54,249 nucleotides of DNA from UBA1672 sp964587815 (GTDB lineage: Bacteria; Pseudomonadota; Alphaproteobacteria; Micavibrionales; Micavibrionaceae): NCBI GenBank assembly GCA_964587815.1, contig CAZPMH010000016.1, positions 1 through 54,249 on the forward strand, read 5' to 3'. Positions 50,626 through 54,249 of this stretch are shown one piece after another. The notes beneath the pieces are model-generated. The model ran no database searches. It was given only the letters and a program-made list of their open reading frames with translations, and was not told the origin of the DNA. A program made the translations under genes and the position numbers. How positions within the stretch are numbered: position 1 is the first letter of the stretch; the number at the start of each line of letters is the position of its first letter.

Positions 50626-50633
50626 CTAGTCTT

Positions 50634-51422
50634 TTAATCAGCCAATTCAATAATTGCGGGGACGTGGTCGCTGGGTTTTGTCCAGTCGCGCATGTGTGAG
50701 GGGGCGTTGTAGGATTTGAGGCGTTGCGCGAGCGGTTCTGTCACCCAGATATGGTCGAGGCGGCGGCCGCGGTTCGATTTTTTCCAATCTCTGTTACGGT
50801 ATGACCACCAGCTGTAGCTTTTTTCATCCTCAGGCACGAAGTGGCGGGCGGTGTCCGTCCAATTTAGCGAGGCTTTCATCGCGTTCAGCTTTTCGACCTC
50901 AATCGGGGTGTGTGAGACGACTTTGAGCAATTGTTTGTGCGACCACACGTCATGTTCATGGGGCGCGATGTTGAAATCACCGACGACGACAAGCGGGCTT
51001 TGGGCTGTGTAATTCGAGGTAAAGAATTCGGTCATTTCATCCACGAAATCGAGTTTATGTCCGAATTTCTCATTCACGGTGCGGTCGGGTTCGTCGCCGC
51101 CCGCTGGAATGTAGAGATTGTGCAGTTCAAAACCATCGAATTTGGCTGAGATGTGGCGGCAGTCGTCCTTGCCGACACGGGTGTGGATTTGCGCATCGGT
51201 AAAGGGGATGCGGGAGAGGATCGCCACGCCGTTATAGCTTTTCATGCCGTTAAAATGGATGTGCTCGTACCCTGCAGCCCTAATGTCCTCTGCGGGGAAA
51301 TGCTCGTCAGGGGTTTTGGTTTCCTGCAGGCAGATAATGTCGGGCTGTTCTTGCTCGGCCAGATCCTTGACCAGGCCGATGCGCAAGCGAACGGAATTGA
51401 TATTCCATGTGGCGATTTTCAT
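50634..51422 (-). CDS. xth: Exodeoxyribonuclease III
   Basis: AP endonuclease and 3'-5' exonuclease of base excision repair, 262 aa. Motifs: TWNINSVRLR, CLQETKTPDEHFP (metal Glu), GDFNIAPHEHDVW (Asp/Asn), SYRNRDW and GRRLDHIW, and the catalytic SDHVPAIIEL (His) at the C-terminus. Complete. Directly downstream of ybaB on the same strand. Confidence 0.96.
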   Translation of the reverse strand: MKIATWNINSVRLRIGLVKDLAEQEQPDIICLQETKTPDEHFPAEDIRAAGYEHIHFNGMKSYNGVAILSRIPFTDAQIHTRVGKDDCRHISAKFDGFELHNLYIPAGGDEPDRTVNEKFGHKLDFVDEMTEFFTSNYTAQSPLVVVGDFNIAPHEHDVWSHKQLLKVVSHTPIEVEKLNAMKASLNWTDTARHFVPEDEKSYSWWSYRNRDWKKSNRGRRLDHIWVTEPLAQRLKSYNAPSHMRDWTKPSDHVPAIIELAD

Positions 51423-51442
51423 GATGATTTATGCCCTGTGTC

Positions 51443-51769
51443 TTAGAAAGGCAGGCCAGTGCCCGCGCCGGCAGGAAGGCCCATGGATTCCATCATCGCG
51501 GCGGTTTCTTCCTTGATTTTGTCGTCCTTGGCATCGTTTGTGTTGTTTAATGCGGCAACGATTAAATCTTCCAGTGTTTCTTTGTCAGAGCCGATCAGGC
51601 TGTCATCGATGGAGATGGATTTGACTACACCGCCGCAGCTCATCGTGACCTTGACGAGGCCGCCGCCTGCTTCGGATTGAACGTCGATATCGCTGAGTTT
51701 TTCTTGCATTTCCTGCATTTTGAATTGCATTTCCTGCGCTTGTTTCATCATTTTTTGCATGTTTAACAT
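51443..51769 (-). CDS. YbaB/EbfC family nucleoid-associated protein
   Basis: The 108-aa start at 51769 (MLNMQKMMKQAQEMQ) has AAAGGA upstream; a longer frame to 51805 overlaps the dnaX end. The N-terminal coiled-coil helix (about 1-35) and the SCGGVVKSISIDDSLI core are typical of YbaB, a DNA-binding dimer. It lies four bases after dnaX stops, the common dnaX-ybaB order, but recR does not follow; xth does. Confidence 0.94.
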   Translation of the reverse strand: MLNMQKMMKQAQEMQFKMQEMQEKLSDIDVQSEAGGGLVKVTMSCGGVVKSISIDDSLIGSDKETLEDLIVAALNNTNDAKDDKIKEETAAMMESMGLPAGAGTGLPF

Positions 51770-51773
51770 GGGT

Positions 51774-53567
51774 TTAGTCCTTTTCTGATGGGGTTTGACT
51801 GTCAATTGTTTCGTCTTGCGGTTTTTCCTGTTTGCTTACCTTTGTCAGGGTGGCTTCGGGGAAAATTTGAAGAATTTCGCTGATCATCGGGATTTGTGCG
51901 ACTTCTTCAAGTTCTTTCAGGCGTGCGGCTTCGTCTATTTCGGCGATTGTCGGTGCGCCGCGGCTTTGGCTTATGGCGACCATCCAGTGATGATCGGTGA
52001 TGGTTTTTAATGCCTCACGCAGATTGTTTGAGAGTTCGGGAATGGCCTCTTCTTCGGGGCGGAATTCCAGAAGGCCGCTCGGTTTTTCGGCGTGGAGTTT
52101 GTGTTCCAGTTTCACCAAATGCGCGAATAGATAGAGCTGTTCCGCTAATAGATATTCTTTGTGGGTGCGGAGAAGGGCGATCACATCTTCCATTGTGTTC
52201 AGAACCTTGAGCGGCTCTGTTTGCGGCACGACGGAAAGTGTGGGGGCTTGCATGGTTTCGGTGATCATGTTTTGGCCGTTGCCGTTTGGCACTGTGTGCC
52301 CGCCCTGTGGGGGTGGCGTGAAATCCTGCGCGTGAACGGTGGAGGTTTGATCTTGGTTTGCACTGCCCGTTTGTTGTGCAGGCGCATTTGCGGTTGCGCC
52401 GCCGTCTTTCAGTTTTTTGATCAAGTCTTTCGGGTCGGGCAGGTGCGCGGCGTAGGTTAAACGGATGATCAGCATTTCCGCGGCGTTTTGTGGGTTTGGT
52501 GCGGTGTTGACCTCGCTAAGCCCTGCGAGCAAGATTTGCCAAGTTTTCGATAGGGTCGGCATGGACAGGGATGCGCCAAGGTCACGGGCGCGCTTCATCT
52601 GGTCGCCTGAGACGTTGTATTTTGCATCGTCTAATTCTGGCACGGCGCGACATTTGGTCAGGATGTGGGTGAGTTCGAGCATATCCTGAATGACAATGGT
52701 TGGCTCGCCGCCGTTTTTGTAGATGGTATCGAGCACCTCTAAGCCCTTGGCGGTTTCACCTTTCAGGGCGTGTTCCAACAAATCGAATGTTTGCATACGA
52801 TCGGTGAGGCCAAGCATGTCGCGCACTTGCTGCGCGGTGATGGTGTCGCCAGAGAGGGCAATGGCCTGATCGAGCAGGCTGAGGCCGTCGCGCACCGAGC
52901 CATCGGCGGCGCGGGCAATCATGGCGATGGCTTCATCGTCGGCCTTAACCTTTTCCTGATCGCAGATGGATTTGAAATGCGGGATGAGTAAATCTGCGCC
53001 GACACGCTGTAAGTCAAAGCGTTGACAGCGCGAGAGGACGGTAATGGGTACTTTGCGAATTTCGGTGGTGGCGAAGATGAATTTCACATGCTCGGGCGGT
53101 TCTTCCAATGTTTTGAGAAGCGCGTTAAAGGCGTTTTTGGAGAGCATGTGCACTTCGTCAATCACGTAGATTTTGAAGCGCGCTTCGGTCGGGGCGTAGC
53201 GTACGCCGTCTAAGATTTCGCGGATGTCGTCTACGCCTGTGCGGCTGGCGGCGTCCATTTCTATGACATCGGGGTGGCGGTCTTCGGATATGGCCTGGCA
53301 GAGCGGACAATCTGATGTGTCGCCGATGGTGGCTTCGGCGGTTCCGTCGGGGCCTTTGTAATTTAAGGCCTTTGCAATGATACGGGCGGTTGTGGTTTTC
53401 CCGACTCCGCGCACACCTGTCAGCATAAAGGCATGGGCGATGCGCCCTGTTGTGATCGCGTTTTTGAGGGTTCTGACAAGGGCGTCCTGACCGATCAGCT
53501 CGTCAAAATTTTGCGGGCGGTATTTGCGCGCCAAAACGCGGTAGGGGGTGTTTGTCTGTTCAGTCAT
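51774..53567 (-). CDS. dnaX: DNA polymerase III subunits gamma/tau DnaX
   Basis: Clamp-loader ATPase, 597 aa. Motifs: Walker A GVRGVGKTTTARI, a zinc-site segment CPLCQAISEDRHPDVIEMDAAS, Walker B YVIDEVHMLS and the sensor SRCQRFDLQR. A Gln/Thr/Pro-rich linker (NAPAQQTGSANQDQTS) precedes the C-terminal tau domain. In the zinc module only two cysteines remain where four are usual (the first two are replaced). Upstream of ybaB; partner HolA is encoded at 35.7 kb. Confidence 0.96.
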   Translation of the reverse strand: MTEQTNTPYRVLARKYRPQNFDELIGQDALVRTLKNAITTGRIAHAFMLTGVRGVGKTTTARIIAKALNYKGPDGTAEATIGDTSDCPLCQAISEDRHPDVIEMDAASRTGVDDIREILDGVRYAPTEARFKIYVIDEVHMLSKNAFNALLKTLEEPPEHVKFIFATTEIRKVPITVLSRCQRFDLQRVGADLLIPHFKSICDQEKVKADDEAIAMIARAADGSVRDGLSLLDQAIALSGDTITAQQVRDMLGLTDRMQTFDLLEHALKGETAKGLEVLDTIYKNGGEPTIVIQDMLELTHILTKCRAVPELDDAKYNVSGDQMKRARDLGASLSMPTLSKTWQILLAGLSEVNTAPNPQNAAEMLIIRLTYAAHLPDPKDLIKKLKDGGATANAPAQQTGSANQDQTSTVHAQDFTPPPQGGHTVPNGNGQNMITETMQAPTLSVVPQTEPLKVLNTMEDVIALLRTHKEYLLAEQLYLFAHLVKLEHKLHAEKPSGLLEFRPEEEAIPELSNNLREALKTITDHHWMVAISQSRGAPTIAEIDEAARLKELEEVAQIPMISEILQIFPEATLTKVSKQEKPQDETIDSQTPSEKD

Positions 53568-53636
53568 ATCTTATCAGTTTTAAAGGGCTTTGCGCGCCGC
53601 CGCAAGAGGGGATTGGCGTGAGCTTTCCATCTATTT

Positions 53637-54080
53637 TTAAACCAGCATGTTTTGATCGAAATTTTCCGCCGTCCAGCTATTGCCTGATTTGTCTAAAATG
53701 GAGAGGGTTGAGGAATCGGATTCTTTCAACTCGTTGACGCTTAAAAATACTCTTTTGGATTCGCCGGGTGCGATTGGGAAATTGACGAATTTCTTTTTTG
53801 CTTCTTTTTCGCTCAGGCTTCTGTGCCCGTCAATGTAGGGCGCAAGATAAGAGGTCTTCCCCGCGCTGTCCTTTCCTTGCACGCCGACAAGCATCATTTT
53901 GTGTTTGCCTTCGTTTTTCATGGTGACGACCAGAAAGTCGTCGTTGCGATCACATGACAGCGATAACGGGCCTTTTCCTGATTCCAAGCCGAATATTCTT
54001 AAAATGTCTGTGGTTTTACTGTCGAACCACACTATGAGCAGCATGAAGGCGGCAAAAACGACGAGGATGGTTACGTACAT
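53637..54080 (-). CDS. Hypothetical membrane-anchored protein, 147 aa
   Basis: Start ATG at 54080 after AAAAGGAA. One N-terminal transmembrane helix (YVTILVVFAAFMLLIVWF), then a soluble domain of about 125 residues of beta-rich appearance (DRNDDFLVVTMKNEGKHKM, PIAPGESKRVFLSVNEL), possibly an Ig-like or C2-like sandwich. Family not recognised. It is the last gene in the window, transcribed leftwards toward dnaX, with 69 bases between. Confidence 0.65.
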   Translation of the reverse strand: MYVTILVVFAAFMLLIVWFDSKTTDILRIFGLESGKGPLSLSCDRNDDFLVVTMKNEGKHKMMLVGVQGKDSAGKTSYLAPYIDGHRSLSEKEAKKKFVNFPIAPGESKRVFLSVNELKESDSSTLSILDKSGNSWTAENFDQNMLV

Positions 54081-54249
54081 GGAATATTCCTTTTTTAAAT
54101 CTGTCTTAGCCTAAAACATTGTCATTTGTAGACTCAACAAGAATCGTTTGCGGGCGCGCTTGCACAATGATGTTCTTTTTTGTCTTTCGCTTCAGTTATT
54201 TTGACAGAGGGCGGTGTTTGCAGGCATACTTTTGTTTGAATAAAAAATA
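54081..54249. other. Right-edge intergenic sequence
   Basis: About 170 bases with no recognised gene. It should contain the promoter of the 53637-54080 gene. I see no hairpin with a T run and no tRNA-like sequence. Confidence 0.5.

Noticed and set aside
1..54249. tRNA, rRNA, CRISPR arrays, insertion sequences and prophage genes
   Set aside because: I looked for T-loop-like sequences, regularly spaced repeats, transposase or integrase motifs and saw none; a covariance-model scan could still find a small RNA.

Overview
The window looks like a contig or scaffold (possibly metagenome-derived, because it contains two 100-N joins) from an alphaproteobacterium of moderate GC content. The evidence is gene order: hemE-hemH-hemJ-rho-mnmE-mnmG-rsmG-parA-parB and a DUF3576 lipoprotein-leuS-lptE-holA block are the classic origin-proximal clusters of this class. 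DUF6489, DUF1674/SDHAF4, a heparinase II/III protein beside rpe and rsmB, and an intergenic region rich in GANTC (the CcrM methylation site) agree. A Micavibrio-like or other deep-branching lineage is possible, but the sequence alone does not settle it.

Layout. 0-5 kb: the tail of hisF, then non-histidine cargo (two small genes and three tandem paralogous zinc-metalloprotease-like genes), then hisE cut by the first gap. 5-19 kb: parB (fragment), parA, rsmG, mnmG, mnmE, rho, hemJ, hemH and hemE, all on the minus strand, with plus-strand cargo between them: a beta-carbonic anhydrase, a pair of divergent paralogs, and a membrane protein with eight CxxC motifs. Three parS sites (8.2, 11.8 and 14.3 kb) lie here. 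The interval upstream of hemE (19.19-19.63 kb) has ten GANTC sites, an AT-rich tract and two DnaA-box-like sequences, so it is a good candidate for the chromosomal origin. 19.6-27.6 kb: mostly unknown small genes, two overlapping divergent paralogs resembling the DUF6782 putative metallopeptidases, an Smr-domain protein, a receiver-less OmpR-type DNA-binding protein and the PLP homeostasis protein. 27.7-37 kb: a highly expressed-looking porin, then DUF3576-leuS-lptE-(two extra genes)-holA. 37-43 kb: a beta-barrel protein, a Tat-exported vanadium haloperoxidase lipoprotein, a secreted esterase, another HExxH protein and radA. 43-54 kb: a pilin-like protein, heparinase family protein, rpe, an unknown two-gene cassette, rsmB, SDHAF4-like protein, a DUF1223-like protein, a class D beta-lactamase, xth, ybaB and dnaX.

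How it fits together. The backbone covers chromosome segregation (ParA/ParB/parS), probable replication initiation (origin, DnaA boxes, DnaX, HolA), late haem synthesis (HemE, HemJ, HemH), tRNA and rRNA modification (MnmE/MnmG, RsmG, RsmB) and envelope assembly (LptE, porins). Lineage-specific genes are repeatedly placed between members of normally adjacent backbone sets. The least explained content is: the zincin triplet, whose conserved motif reads HExxHxxGxxE; the cassette at 46.3-47.3 kb; the paralog pairs at 9.6-10.6 and 21.8-24.2 kb; and the two genes between lptE and holA.

Assembly notes. The first gap (4946-5045) has lost the end of hisE and most of parB. The second gap (29206-29305) is false: its flanks are the same 55 bases, and removing the duplicate restores one continuous reading frame. 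Functions are assigned from motifs and family knowledge read by eye; no database search was run.
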